A stretch of 64,000 nucleotides of DNA from Pseudoruminococcus_B sp937901805 (GCA_963560245.1 CAUWNS010000006.1:1-64000); one strand, 5' to 3'; counted from the stretch's first letter, positions 37,925 to 47,444 are shown. Made by a program: numbers and translations. Notes: generated by a model from the sequence alone, not told the origin.

Positions 37925-38006
37925 TCGCCGCTGTATGATAGATGTTCCCCCACATCCCTTACCGGGACGCGGGAAAACAGATCCAATTCTGATGATACAG
38001 CATTCA

Positions 38007-38861
38007 TCAGGCATTCCCGCGGAAGCCCTTGCCGATAATCTCGCTGGTATTGGTAATCATCATGAATGCCTTTTCATCCACAGAACGGACAAATTTTTGC
38101 AGCAGGATAGCCTGACCGCGGCGGACAACCGTTACAATGACGGTCTTATTCTCATGGGTATAGGCGCCGGATCCATCCATTGTTGTGGCGCTGTGATGCA
38201 GATCCTTTACAATAAACTCATTGATCTCATTGGGCTTTGTCGTAATGATGGTAAAGAATTTGCACAGGTTGATACTCTCAATCACCTGGTCGACAACCAG
38301 CGCTTTTGCTGCAAGACCCAGCATGGAGCACAGGCCTGTCATCGGACCGAAAACGATCAAAGCGCCGAGAGTGATAATAAAATCACTGATGAGCAGGGCA
38401 CGGCCGATATTGAGGTTAGTGAACTTCTTTAAAATCATAGCGATCACGTCCGTTCCGCCGGAAGACGCATCCGCATTAAAAATGATCGCCGCGCCAAACC
38501 CCGGAAGCATGATGGCAAACACCAGCTCCAGCATGGGTTGATCGGTCAGCGGATGGCTCATGGGGCACAGAATTTCCAAAGCGGAAACTTCGATGGAAAG
38601 CATCGTGCTTGCATAAGCGGTTTTGATTCCAAATCCTTTTCCAAAAACCAGAAAGCCAACCGCCATCAATACCATATTGATGATAAACTGGAAGGTTCCC
38701 GGAGACAGCTTCGGCGCCACTGCGCCGAGGATCACGGAAATGCCGCTGACCCCTCCCATGGAAAAGTTATTGGGGAATTTGAAAAAATAGATTCCAACTG
38801 CTGTCAGCAAAACCCCCAGGTTAATCATCCAGAAATCCTGCCATTTGGAACGCTGTGCCAT
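38007..38861 (-). CDS. YitT family membrane protein (DUF161/DUF2179)
   Basis: A 284-residue integral membrane protein of the YitT family, whose function is not established. About five or six hydrophobic helices occupy residues 12-200; a glycine-rich FSMGGVSGISVILG lies in the first third and NADASSGGTDVIAMIL in the middle. The cytosolic C-terminal DUF2179 domain (about 205-280) contains VTVVRRGQA. ATG 38861 (AQRSKWQDF) follows AAAGGAAG; a longer frame from 38903 would precede that site. It converges with mnmA. Confidence 0.88.
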   Translation of the reverse strand: MAQRSKWQDFWMINLGVLLTAVGIYFFKFPNNFSMGGVSGISVILGAVAPKLSPGTFQFIINMVLMAVGFLVFGKGFGIKTAYASTMLSIEVSALEILCPMSHPLTDQPMLELVFAIMLPGFGAAIIFNADASSGGTDVIAMILKKFTNLNIGRALLISDFIITLGALIVFGPMTGLCSMLGLAAKALVVDQVIESINLCKFFTIITTKPNEINEFIVKDLHHSATTMDGSGAYTHENKTVIVTVVRRGQAILLQKFVRSVDEKAFMMITNTSEIIGKGFRGNA

Positions 38862-39148
38862 CTGTGATACTTCCTTTCCTGACAAGTGAAAAGCTCCTGT
38901 CATTACCGTTCATAAAAATATCACAATCCATTCATATTTACAAGGAATTTCTCCAAATAATGGACGGGCTTCTCTATTTTCTGCACTTTGTCACATTTCC
39001 CCTGTCAACTGCGCTTTCCTTTGTCCAAAGCGCGCCACTCGTGTATACAACCATACGAATATTTTTGTATAGATTTTTCCGGTAAATAGCCTCATCAGAT
39101 CTGCCGGCTTGTTTGGGGAACGGTTTCTGCCGGCAAACGCCGGGGATG

Positions 39149-39189
39149 AAAAAAGCACCGCATTCCAGGCAGATGGATGCGGTGCTTTT
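39149..39189 (-). terminator. Terminator of the rqcH operon
   Basis: The stem AAAGCACCGCAT/ATGCGGTGCTTT with a loop of about 12 bases is followed on the minus strand by TTTTTTC. It is the only feature I see in the 374-base gap between the YitT gene and rqcH. Confidence 0.85.
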
Positions 39190-39235
39190 CATCTTTTCAT
39201 AAAACAACCTTTGAAAGGTTCTCTGCAATGTTGAT

Positions 39236-40993
39236 TTATTTTTCTTCCAAGGATTCCACAAGCCCCCTGTCCGGGGTGACATAGGCGGTCTGGTAAGTCT
39301 CATAGATGACCATGCCCGGTTTCGCCCCGTTCGGCTTTTTGACATTGCGAATCAGGGTATAGTCCACCGGAACCTGGGCGGAATCCTGTGCACGGCTGTT
39401 ATAAGCGGCGATGACTGCGGCCTGCTCCAACGCCTGATTGGAGATTTCACGCCCCTCGTTGAGGACGACCGTATGGGAACCCGGGATTTTCTGCGTATGC
39501 AGCCACATATCGTTCCCCTTTGCGGTACGGAGGGTCAACTCGTCATTCTGCACATTGTTGCGCCCCACCAGAATGAGGAAGCCGTCGCTGGAGCGGTAGC
39601 GCTTTGGTTTGAGTTTTTCCGGTTTCTGCTTTCTGGCGCGGATATTCTTGATGTAGCCTCCCGCCGCCAGTTCTGCCTTGATAGCGTCCAGTTCGGATTC
39701 CGAATCCGTCCGGGTGATGGCGTCAAAGATGGAATCCACATAGACAAGCTCCTCTTCCCCTTTGGCGATGAGTTCCTTCAGCTTCTTTTCCGCAGTGTCC
39801 GCTTTGCGGTATTCCGCATAATACTTCTGGGAATTCTGTACCGGGGTAAGCGCAGGATCCAATTTGATTTCCATCAGAGGGGAACCCTCTTCGTAGAAAT
39901 TTTCCACTTTCGCGCAGACCATCCCCTTTTGCAGCTGGTAGAGGTTTGCGCTGAGCAGATCCCCACAGATTTTGAGATGTTCCCGGTTTTGGGACTGGGC
40001 AAGTTCCTGCCGCTGCAAATCAAGTTTCCGGGCAATCCGGTCGTTGAGATTGACAATCAGCTTGAGCAGGTCATGGGAACGCTGTTTCATCCGCTCCATA
40101 CGATCCCGTTCCCGATAAAAACCGTCGAGCAGGCTGCTGAGCGTATCATAAGGCCTGGTCAGCATCATATGGCCGTACTGCCGAATCTCCACAAAGCTGA
40201 AATCCTTTGGCTTGCCCTCCAGATCCAGCACCATGGTGGGGACTGGTCGCTCCTGCTCCAATACCTGCCGGAGCTGCCCGAGCGCAAAGGCAAGCCTGTC
40301 ATAATGGGAGGGGGTCAGCTCACTCAAAAACTTGTGTTCCCCCCTGGTCACATAGTGCGCCACTTCCCGGGCAAGCAGCGGGGACGTCCCTTCTACAGCG
40401 CCGAGAATACATTTGGAGAGTTCCCCATCCCTTCCGGTGCGGATCCGCTCTACAATCTCCCCGGTATCCGCCTGAAGCAGGGAGAGTTTTTCCTGCGCCG
40501 GGGGCAGAGTATAGGAAAGGCCGGGCAAAATCATCCGGACGCTGGACATCTCCTCATTGACCCGCTTGATGGCGTCAATGATCTTTCCATCCTGGTTGAG
40601 CACAATCAGGTTGCTGTGCCTGCCCATAATTTCCAACGCAAGGGTCACAATGACCCGGTCGCCCAGTTCGTTATACGTTTCAAAATCCAAAAACACAACC
40701 CTGTCCATCCCCTGCTGGCGCACGCCCACCAGCCTGCCGCTGCCCAGGTGTTTGCGCAGCAGCATACAGAACATGGGCGGGGATTTGGGGTTTTCCACAG
40801 ATTCGCTGGTAAAATGAATCCGCGCATTGGAGGCGTTAGCCGACAACAACAGGCGGCGCGCCCCCTCCCGTCCGCGCAGAAGCAGGATGATCTCCTCCTT
40901 TGACGGCTGGTAAATCTTATCGATCCTGGCGTCCAGTACACCGCGCGCAATTTCGCCGCGCAGCAGGCTTAAAAACGCCCCATCCAATGCCAT
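39236..40993 (-). CDS. rqcH: Ribosome quality control protein RqcH (NFACT family)
   Basis: RqcH binds stalled 50S subunits and recruits tRNA-Ala to add C-terminal alanine tails that mark the peptide for decay. The 585-residue product has the NFACT-N domain (MALDGAFLSLLRGEI with the KIYQPSKEEI strand), helix-hairpin-helix and coiled-coil middle (about residues 275-430), and the NFACT-R domain with SSDGFLILVGRNNVQND and DMWLHTQKIPGSHTVV. It was formerly annotated as a fibronectin-binding protein; no export signal is present. AAAGGAG precedes ATG 40993. The start is 3 bases after the upstream Nif3-like gene. Confidence 0.94.
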   Translation of the reverse strand: MALDGAFLSLLRGEIARGVLDARIDKIYQPSKEEIILLLRGREGARRLLLSANASNARIHFTSESVENPKSPPMFCMLLRKHLGSGRLVGVRQQGMDRVVFLDFETYNELGDRVIVTLALEIMGRHSNLIVLNQDGKIIDAIKRVNEEMSSVRMILPGLSYTLPPAQEKLSLLQADTGEIVERIRTGRDGELSKCILGAVEGTSPLLAREVAHYVTRGEHKFLSELTPSHYDRLAFALGQLRQVLEQERPVPTMVLDLEGKPKDFSFVEIRQYGHMMLTRPYDTLSSLLDGFYRERDRMERMKQRSHDLLKLIVNLNDRIARKLDLQRQELAQSQNREHLKICGDLLSANLYQLQKGMVCAKVENFYEEGSPLMEIKLDPALTPVQNSQKYYAEYRKADTAEKKLKELIAKGEEELVYVDSIFDAITRTDSESELDAIKAELAAGGYIKNIRARKQKPEKLKPKRYRSSDGFLILVGRNNVQNDELTLRTAKGNDMWLHTQKIPGSHTVVLNEGREISNQALEQAAVIAAYNSRAQDSAQVPVDYTLIRNVKKPNGAKPGMVIYETYQTAYVTPDRGLVESLEEK

Positions 40994-40996
40994 AAA

Positions 40997-41779
40997 TTAT
41001 TCTCCTTTCACACAGACGGAGGAGATGCCGAGGACTTGTCCTGGGACACGCACCATGCGGACAGCCGGGAATGTCTCCTCCAGATAGGAAACCAGTTTGT
41101 CCACAACCGGGTCCTCCGTCTCCATATGGCCTGCGTCCACAAGGGTCAGGCCCATCGCCCGTGCATCGATCATCTGATCATGTTTTACCTCCGAAGTGAC
41201 AAACGCGTCCGCTCCCCGGCAAAAGACCTCCCGCGCAAAGGAAGCCCCATGGCCGGTACAGAGGCCGACGGTGCGGATTTCTTTCCCCCCGTCGCTGAAA
41301 CGCACAACCGCCCCGCCGAGTTTCCTCGATACGTAGGCGGCAAATTCTCCCGGCTCCATCGGCCGGGACAGCCTGCCGATGCGACCGCAAAAAGCTTCCC
41401 CCTGTTCCCCGGTGAGCTGTTCCATCCCGGAAAGTTCCAGGCGCTCGCAGAGCACGTCGTTTGTACCGCCCCAGGCGAGATCCAGATTGGTATGCGCGCA
41501 GATAGCGCTCATCCCGCTGCGGGCAAGGCGGTAGACTACACTGCCTTCCAGCACCGATTTTATGGGGTGGAAAATCACCGGATGATGGCTGACCACCAAA
41601 TCCGCCCCCTGCTGCTGCGCATAGCGGACAGTATCCTCCGTCAGATCCAGCGACACAGCGCAGGTATGTACTTCCGTCCTGCCGTCCCCGACAAGGAGCC
41701 CGGCATTGTCATAGCTTTCCGCATTTGAAAAAGGCGCAAGCATATCCAGCGCCTGGTAAAAATCCTGTACCAGCGGCAT
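40997..41779 (-). CDS. Nif3-like dinuclear metal centre protein
   Basis: A 260-residue member of the Nif3/YqfO (GTP cyclohydrolase 1 type 2-like) family; members form metal-binding hexamers and the physiological role is unclear. Metal ligands are seen in VVSHHPVIFHP, AHTNLD and, near the C-terminus, DAGHMETE. The start is ATG 41779, with GGAGG 8 bases upstream and the A of the start codon shared with the trmK stop; an ATG at 41794 lies before the ribosome site. TrmK-Nif3 pairing is common in Firmicutes. Confidence 0.92.
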   Translation of the reverse strand: MPLVQDFYQALDMLAPFSNAESYDNAGLLVGDGRTEVHTCAVSLDLTEDTVRYAQQQGADLVVSHHPVIFHPIKSVLEGSVVYRLARSGMSAICAHTNLDLAWGGTNDVLCERLELSGMEQLTGEQGEAFCGRIGRLSRPMEPGEFAAYVSRKLGGAVVRFSDGGKEIRTVGLCTGHGASFAREVFCRGADAFVTSEVKHDQMIDARAMGLTLVDAGHMETEDPVVDKLVSYLEETFPAVRMVRVPGQVLGISSVCVKGE

Positions 41780-42504
41780 CAGCGTTTCCTCCATTTCAAA
41801 AAGGCTTCGTCTTCCCCGGTCAGGGCGTCGATTTCATCCGCCAGGGAGAGCAGGCGTTCCCCTTCCGTTCTTCCGTCCAGTGTCAGGGAAAGGCCCTGTC
41901 CCTTTTTGCGCAGTTTCTGCGCCTGCAGATGGATATATTCAGACGCCGCCGCGCCGGAGCGCCTGGGAAGCAGGCCGACCAGCATTTCCACTTCATCCAG
42001 GGCGCGGGTTTCCCCGGTATAACGCGCACACATTACCGTATAGACATGGCCGCCGTCCCGTGCAGCGTTTTCATCAATCACGGAAAAACCGTGTCCGGCA
42101 AGATAGCTTCTCAATTTATCCGCCATTGTCATCGGCTGTAAAATCAGCCGCTTTGTCCCGTCTTTGAGCCGGGGTTCCCGCTCGATAATCGAGGAAATCA
42201 GTTCCCCGCCCATCCCGGCAATGATGATATCATCCACTTGTTCCACCGGGACGTTTTGCAGCCCGTCCGATAAAACTGTTTCAATATACGGCTGCATTTT
42301 AAAGCGCGCTACCGTATCCTTTGCGCTGGCAAGAGGGCCTTCATTGATATCGCAGGCATAGACCTTTTCAGCCTGCCCGTCTACAACCAGATGCAGCGGC
42401 AGATATGCATGATCCGTCCCGATATCCGCCACGCAGACCCCGCTGCGCACCATGGATTTTACCAGGTTCAGCCGCCCGTCCAGTTGAGGTAATCTGGATA
42501 ACAT
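41779..42504 (-). CDS. trmK: tRNA (adenine(22)-N1)-methyltransferase TrmK
   Basis: TrmK makes m1A22 in tRNA using S-adenosylmethionine. The 241-residue product starts MLSRLPQLDGRLNLVKSMV at ATG 42504 and shows the SAM motif VADIGTDHAYLPLHLV, the acidic ACDIN loop and the IIAGMGGELIS segment typical of the family. A C-terminal helical domain follows. AAGGGGCG lies upstream. The stop overlaps the next start by one base (TGATG). Confidence 0.93.
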   Translation of the reverse strand: MLSRLPQLDGRLNLVKSMVRSGVCVADIGTDHAYLPLHLVVDGQAEKVYACDINEGPLASAKDTVARFKMQPYIETVLSDGLQNVPVEQVDDIIIAGMGGELISSIIEREPRLKDGTKRLILQPMTMADKLRSYLAGHGFSVIDENAARDGGHVYTVMCARYTGETRALDEVEMLVGLLPRRSGAAASEYIHLQAQKLRKKGQGLSLTLDGRTEGERLLSLADEIDALTGEDEAFLKWRKR

Positions 42505-42554
42505 AGGATATTCGCCCCTTTTTTCTGATACTTGTAAATTCCCGGATTTATCTT

Positions 42555-42850
42555 TCAAAAGAACCTGCAGACAAGGGAACCGTTTACACAGGAAAACCCG
42601 TATTTTTCATAATACCCGACATGATCGGTACACAGATAGAGATGGGAATACCCCAGGCGCTGCGCATCCCGCCATCTTTTCCCCGTCCTTGAGCAGATAC
42701 CACTGCAGAAGCGGAGAGGGAGGTGTTTAGGCAGTGGAACATACAGTCCTCATACTCCATCCGGCTGTCCGGCGTGGCCCACTGCTTTTGAAAATAACGG
42801 ATAAAATCCCATGCCATATCCGGGCAATCCCGCAAAGACAAAATTTTCAT
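42555..42850 (-). pseudogene. Remnant of a GNAT acetyltransferase
   Basis: The frame opens MKILSLRDCPDMAWDFIRYF (ATG 42850) and runs to about residue 46. A frame change gives LQWYLLKDGEKMAGCA, and after a deletion another frame gives QRLGYSHLYLCTDHVGYYEK followed by YGFSCVNGSLVCRFF and a stop at 42555. These pieces are the N-terminal, beta-strand and C-terminal parts of a GNAT fold; the acetyl-CoA binding core (R/QxxGxG/A) between them is gone. The gene is therefore non-functional. Confidence 0.7.
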
Positions 42851-42913
42851 TTCTCTTTCCTCCTGTTTAGCCCTTCCGCAGTTTCAGCCGGATACCTGCC
42901 GAAGCCCAGCCGC

Positions 42914-42945
42914 AAAAACAGCGGGCAGGCATCCTGTCCGCTGTC
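42914..42945 (-). terminator. Terminator of murC
   Basis: The imperfect stem ACAGCGGaCAGG/CCTGcCCGCTGT with a 3-base loop is followed by TTTTTG on the minus strand, about 35 bases after the murC stop. Confidence 0.65.
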
Positions 42946-42981
42946 TCAAAGCGGGTACGGCGCACCCATCTGCCATCTGGT

Positions 42982-44358
42982 TTAGGACAGCTTGTTTACC
43001 ATCAGTTTTGCGGCTTTGTAGATATCCCCGCAGCCGAGCGTAATGACCAGATCCCCGGGCTGTGCATGCGCGACTACATAATCGGCAATCTCCTCAAAAG
43101 AGGGAAACCACACGCTCCCTTCAATCTTCGCCGCCAGATCTTTGGTATAGATATCGTAGGTGTTGACCTCCCTTGCGCCCATGATCTCCGACATCACGAC
43201 ATGATCCGCGATGGAGAGGGCTTTTGCAAAGTCGTCGAGCAAAATCGCCGTGCGCGAGTAGGTAAACGGCTGAAACACCGCCCATACCTTGCGGAAAGGA
43301 AGTTCCTTTGCAGTTTTCAGGGTTGCCGTCAATTCCGTGGGGTGATGGGCATAGTCGTCCGCAATAGTGATACCGTTGATTTTGGCAAGCACCTCAAACC
43401 GGCGGCCGGCGCCGTGGAATTCCGACAGACCCAGCTTGACGAGTTCTACATCCGCACCGGCGCTGAGCGCACTGATCACCGCCGCAGCCGCATTGAGCAC
43501 ATTGTGTCTGCCCGGAATACCGAGTACAAATGTCCCGAGCGGGGTCCCATGTTCAGAGAGATCAAACAGGGTGGTGACTCCGTCTTTCGGCCTTACGTTG
43601 GAGATCACATAGTCATTTTCTTTTCCGTAACCAAAAGTAGTGACAGGCTTTTCGATCCCCTGCACCGCTTTCATGGAATTTGCATCGTCCCCATTCACAA
43701 TCACCGAGAGGGTCGCCATTTCACAGAAAGTGTGGAAGGAGCGGATAATATTGTCCAGGTTTTTAAAGTATTCCAGATGATCCTCATCCACGTTGAGTAC
43801 AACGGCGGTATCCGGATAGAGCTGGAGGAAATGGTCGCAGAATTCACAGGATTCACACACCATGATCTCCGATTTGCCCACTCTGCCGTTACCGCCGATG
43901 GCGGGCAGCTTTCCCCCAATAACCGCGGAAGGATCCAGATCTGCGCGCATCAAAATCTGTGTAAGCATGGCAGTTGTCGTTGTCTTCCCATGGGTTCCGC
44001 ACACGCAGATGGCGTTTTCATAGTGGCGGGTGATAAGCCCCAGCATGGCTGCGCGTTCAACCACCGGAATCCCATGCTCTTTGGCATAGACCAGTTCCGG
44101 GTTGTCCTGGCGGATGGCCGCCGTATAGACGACCAAATCTGCATCCCCCAGGTTTTTGGCGTCATGCCCGATCGTGATGGGAATCCCCATTTTGCGCTCT
44201 GCGTCCAGCGTATCCCCCTCGTTATTATCCGAGCCGGTGATATAAAAGCCGCGTGCATGCAGAATCTGAACCAGAGGGTACATGCCGGACCCTCCAATCC
44301 CAATAAAATGCAGATGTTTTTTCCCCTGAAGAATATTGAGATAGCTTGCATCAATCAT
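42982..44358 (-). CDS. murC: UDP-N-acetylmuramate--L-alanine ligase
   Basis: MurC adds the first amino acid, L-Ala, to UDP-MurNAc in peptidoglycan synthesis. The 458-residue product has the Rossmann start HFIGIGGSGMYPLVQIL, the ATP loop GTHGKTTTTAML, NVDEDHLEYF in the central domain and the ligase-domain DDYAHHPTEL motif. ATG 44358 (MIDASYLNIL) follows AGGAG at 8 bases. An open frame extends upstream to 44520, but it lacks a ribosome site and conserved sequence. It diverges from spoVG. Confidence 0.96.
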   Translation of the reverse strand: MIDASYLNILQGKKHLHFIGIGGSGMYPLVQILHARGFYITGSDNNEGDTLDAERKMGIPITIGHDAKNLGDADLVVYTAAIRQDNPELVYAKEHGIPVVERAAMLGLITRHYENAICVCGTHGKTTTTAMLTQILMRADLDPSAVIGGKLPAIGGNGRVGKSEIMVCESCEFCDHFLQLYPDTAVVLNVDEDHLEYFKNLDNIIRSFHTFCEMATLSVIVNGDDANSMKAVQGIEKPVTTFGYGKENDYVISNVRPKDGVTTLFDLSEHGTPLGTFVLGIPGRHNVLNAAAAVISALSAGADVELVKLGLSEFHGAGRRFEVLAKINGITIADDYAHHPTELTATLKTAKELPFRKVWAVFQPFTYSRTAILLDDFAKALSIADHVVMSEIMGAREVNTYDIYTKDLAAKIEGSVWFPSFEEIADYVVAHAQPGDLVITLGCGDIYKAAKLMVNKLS

Positions 44359-44615
44359 TGCTAACACTCCTGTTCCCAATTGCAAAGGCAGTGGATTGCC
44401 GTTTGTTACTGAAAAACGAAACCCTGCCATGGATTTTTTATACGAAAACGCGGAAGCCCTGTTGTGATTCCAATTCCTATTATATTGGTTTGCAAGGATA
44501 AAATAAACAGTTTTATGCAATTTTGTTTTCCCTTTCCAAGTTTCCCCCTATTTTCATCCGCATATTCCGAAAAAACAGGAGAATACTATGGACAAAAGAT
44601 TCCGGGAGGGCAGAC

Positions 44616-44912
44616 ATGGAAGTTTCAGACATCAAAATCCGTAAAAGCTATGACCATGGGCGGCTGCGCGCCATTGTCTCCATTACTGTTGGAGGGGATT
44701 TCGCCGTCCATGATATCAAAATCATCGAGGGGGATGACCGCATGTTTGTCGCTATGCCAAGCCGCCGGGAAAACGGACGTTTTTGCGACATCGTCCATCC
44801 CATCACCTCAGCTGCCCGCCATGAATTGGAACGAAAAATCCTGGACGCCTATCTTCAGTTCCAGCAGGAAACAGAGGAATCCTTACGGACGGACGAGACA
44901 ATCCATCCATAA
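44616..44912 (+). CDS. spoVG: SpoVG family regulator
   Basis: SpoVG is a small nucleic-acid-binding protein; in Firmicutes it affects septation in sporulation and global RNA or DNA control. The 98-residue product starts MEVSDIKIRKSYDHGRLRA at ATG 44616 (GGGAGGG upstream) and contains VHDIKIIEG, the core MFVAMPSRRE(N)G and the FCDIVHPITSAAR segment typical of the family. It diverges from murC; in many Firmicutes spoVG lies near other wall and peptidoglycan precursor genes. Confidence 0.95.
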   Translation: MEVSDIKIRKSYDHGRLRAIVSITVGGDFAVHDIKIIEGDDRMFVAMPSRRENGRFCDIVHPITSAARHELERKILDAYLQFQQETEESLRTDETIHP

Positions 44913-44919
44913 AAGCTGG

Positions 44920-44949
44920 AAAAAAGCCGGCAATTTTGCCGGCTTTTTT
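44920..44949 (+). terminator. Bidirectional terminator between spoVG and ilvE
   Basis: A perfect stem AAAAAGCCGGCAA/TTGCCGGCTTTTT with a minimal loop lies between the two converging genes. Confidence 0.85.
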
Positions 44950-44965
44950 CGATACAATATGGACT

Positions 44966-46036
44966 CTATTTGACTTCATACGCCCAGCCGAACGGATCGC
45001 TGCTGTGACCCCACTGGATTGAAGTCAATTCATCGTAGATTCTCTGGGAGAGTTCTCCGATTTCTCCTCCGCCGATTTCCATGATCTTATCGCCCCACTT
45101 GAGCACGCCGATCGGGGAAATAACAGCTGCGGTGCCTGTTCCAAAAGCCTCTTCCAGCTTGCCCTCGTCATAGGCTTTTGCGACTTCTTCAATCGAGAGC
45201 CTGCGTTCGACCACCGGATATCCCCAGGAGCGAACCAGTTCAATGGCTGATTTTCGAGTGATGCCGGGGAGGATGCTCCCATTGAGTTCCGGGGTAATGA
45301 TTTCGCCGTCGATTTTGAAAAACACATTCATCGTGCCGACTTCTTCAATGTATTTCTTTTCTACGCCGTCCAGCCAGAGAACCTGGGTATACTGCTGTTC
45401 TTCCGCCTCTTCCTGCGCTTTGAGGGAAGAAGCATAGTTGCCGGAAGTCTTTGCGTAACCCGTTCCCCCGCGGACTGCGCGGACATAATTCTGCTCTACA
45501 TAGATTTTGACAGGGTTGAGCCCCTCCCGATAATAGGCGCCGACCGGAGAAAGAATGATAAGAAACAGATAGTGTTCCGCTGGATGGACGCCGAGTTTGG
45601 GATCCGTTGCAATGATAAACGGCCGGATATACAGAGAAGTTCCCTCCTGATGTGGAATCCAGTCTTTTTCCACATTCAGCAAAGTAGTCAGGGCATGGAG
45701 AAGGAACTCTTCATCCATTTTGGGGATACAGAGACGTTCATTGGAATTGTTCAAGCGCTTAAAATTTTCCTGCGGGCGGAAAAGCAGGATTCGGTTGTCC
45801 TGAGTACGGTACGCTTTGAGCCCTTCAAAGACCTCCTGCCCATAATGCAGAATCATCGCCGCAGGATCCAAAGACAAAGGGCCGTAGGGGACGATGCGGG
45901 CGTCATGCCACCCTTCCCCTGCATCGTAATTCATGACAAACATGTGGTCGGTAAATATGGAACCAAACCCCAGTGCATTTTCGTTTTGCGGTTTTTCCTT
46001 GAGCGTTTTCGCAAGTTCAATTCGGATATTGCTCAT
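44966..46036 (-). CDS. ilvE: Branched-chain amino acid aminotransferase
   Basis: This PLP enzyme interconverts valine, leucine and isoleucine with their keto acids. At 356 residues it belongs to the longer (eukaryote/Bacillus-type) subgroup, fold type IV. The PLP lysine is in GYAKTSGNYAS, with LHYGQEVFEGLKAY at the substrate pocket and the late GTGTAAVISPIG motif. ATG 46036 follows TGGGGGC. A strong promoter at 46091-46119 lies about 60 bases upstream; no T-box leader is visible in that short space. Confidence 0.95.
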   Translation of the reverse strand: MSNIRIELAKTLKEKPQNENALGFGSIFTDHMFVMNYDAGEGWHDARIVPYGPLSLDPAAMILHYGQEVFEGLKAYRTQDNRILLFRPQENFKRLNNSNERLCIPKMDEEFLLHALTTLLNVEKDWIPHQEGTSLYIRPFIIATDPKLGVHPAEHYLFLIILSPVGAYYREGLNPVKIYVEQNYVRAVRGGTGYAKTSGNYASSLKAQEEAEEQQYTQVLWLDGVEKKYIEEVGTMNVFFKIDGEIITPELNGSILPGITRKSAIELVRSWGYPVVERRLSIEEVAKAYDEGKLEEAFGTGTAAVISPIGVLKWGDKIMEIGGGEIGELSQRIYDELTSIQWGHSSDPFGWAYEVK

Positions 46037-46090
46037 GATTATGCCCCCATTATTTCTACTTTTCTTATCAAACTAAAGAATAATGTACTT

Positions 46091-46119
46091 ATTATAGCAA
46101 TCTGCTAAAGCGTTTGCAA
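46091..46119 (-). promoter_or_regulatory. Promoter of ilvE
   Basis: On the minus strand TTGCAA, a 17-nt spacer and a perfect TATAAT. Confidence 0.75.
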
Positions 46120-46520
46120 TGTCTGTTTTAAAACAAATTCCACAAGCTTTGTGTGAAATTTTCCACACTATCTTTATACTTTCCCCAAAAGCCCTTCATA
46201 AATTCCACAATTGAGCGCTAGATGTATTCTATACAAAGACAGTTTTCAAAAATTGTCTTTGTATTCTTCCAGCTTCTTCCTGACAGAACAGGCTGTCGGA
46301 AATCCCCCATTCCCCTCTGGATTAATTTCAATAATAAAGCGCCTTCTTCCGTCACCTTGGCGGAGAAAGGCGCTTCTCAGCGCGGACAACCGATAGGCTG
46401 GAAGCTATTGTTTAAAAATAAAAGGAAGCATCATCTTAATGGTACCAATCAAAACAGATAAAACACTGTCATTTTGTGTCTTTCAAATAGAGCGCAACGA
46501 TCCGTGTACACAATAAGATT
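46120..46520. other. Intergenic stretch with two hairpins, no gene
   Basis: A near-perfect inverted repeat lies at about 46235-46263 (ACAAAGACAG... against ...TTGTCTTTGT) and a terminator-like hairpin at 46336-46375. No open frame has a ribosome site or recognisable product. Confidence 0.55.
46336..46375 (-). terminator. Terminator-like hairpin downstream of the decayed gene
   Basis: The two-tier stem AAGCGCCTT(T)CTCCG/CGGAA(G)AAGGCGCTT on the minus strand is followed by TATTATTG. It could end transcription of the decayed gene at 46660-47335. Confidence 0.45.
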
Positions 46521-46659
46521 TTATTTTTCGCTCATTTCCACACTGAGCGTAGTTCCAAAAAGAGAAGCATGCCTAACGCAGAGATTCTGACTCCACCACG
46601 GAGAGAACATAACATACTTATTCTCGACATAATGAAACCCGGATTTCCATAACTTCTTT

Positions 46660-47335
46660 CTATTGATTTATGAACCGACCAATCAATTCCCGATGATAAG
46701 TTTTCGTATCATGTACAAATACTCGTCCCTCTTGCACGAAAGAAACATGCGGTGTATCTACATTGAGAATTTCATTTAGTATGGTTAGTATGGTTAACAG
46801 TTCTTCATAAATTACGAGTTGTTTTCCTGTTGGAAAATTATTTGCTTTTTATAATACACAATAATCTATGAAAAAATTTTCATCTTCCGGTAAAATAATC
46901 TTCTCTATCTCATTCGGGTATAAATATCCTGAAGCTAAAAGAATAGGAGGAAATTTCTTTTGTAAATTTATTTTCAGCAAACAATCTTGATTTCTTTCTA
47001 CCTCTGCATACATTACTTAATTCTACTGAAAATCGGCCCAAATCTTTAAGAAGCAAGGCATATAGCGCACGGAAAATCAATTTATTTTCAATACTGTCTT
47101 TTTTAGAAAGGTATGTTGCCGTTCGTTTTATAACGCTCTCTTTCCAATCATCAATGTATTTTGCATAGATATCTTTCTTTTTGCCGACATAATCCCGAAT
47201 ATCATAATAGTAGAACCACTCTTTATAATGATCTTCATAGAGTTTCATGAGTTTCTGTTTTCTTTTTTTCCATAACGAAATACTCCCTTCTATCAATCTA
47301 TTTTTATGATACAGTCTTATTTTATCATTTTTCAT
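46660..47335 (-). pseudogene. Decayed AT-rich gene of unknown function
   Basis: I do not recognise the family. From ATG 47335 a frame runs MKNDKIRLYHKNRLIEGS and continues Lys/Tyr/Trp-rich (EWFYYYDIRDYVGKKKDIY) for 141 codons. Close to its end a one-base shift near 46990 opens a better-looking frame reading FPPILLASGYLYPNEIEKII and EDENFFIDYCVL, then a TAA at 46849. The same frame continues after it with NNFPTGKQLVIYEELLTIL and VFVHDTKTYHRELIGRFINQ to a stop at 46660. The three pieces suggest one gene of about 220 codons with a frameshift and a nonsense codon. It is clearly more AT-rich than its neighbours. Confidence 0.5.
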
Positions 47336-47415
47336 GTTCCCATCAATATGTTATGAAAAATGAGAGAATTGGGGTTCATGAGTCCGAAAGTAAATGGGGA
47401 CAAAGCCCTCTTTTC

Positions 47416-47444
47416 TTGCCTGAAAAAGAAAATTATGCTATGAT
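47416..47444 (+). promoter_or_regulatory. Promoter of the CDF transporter gene
   Basis: TTGCCT, a 17-nt spacer and TATGAT end about 40 bases before the start codon. Confidence 0.55.

Noticed and set aside
44359..44520. N-terminal extension of murC
   Set aside because: No ribosome site upstream of it and no conservation with MurC; the SD-supported ATG at 44358 gives the standard length.
46037..46119. T-box leader before ilvE
   Set aside because: Only about 50 bases separate the promoter and the start codon, and no T-box sequence is present.
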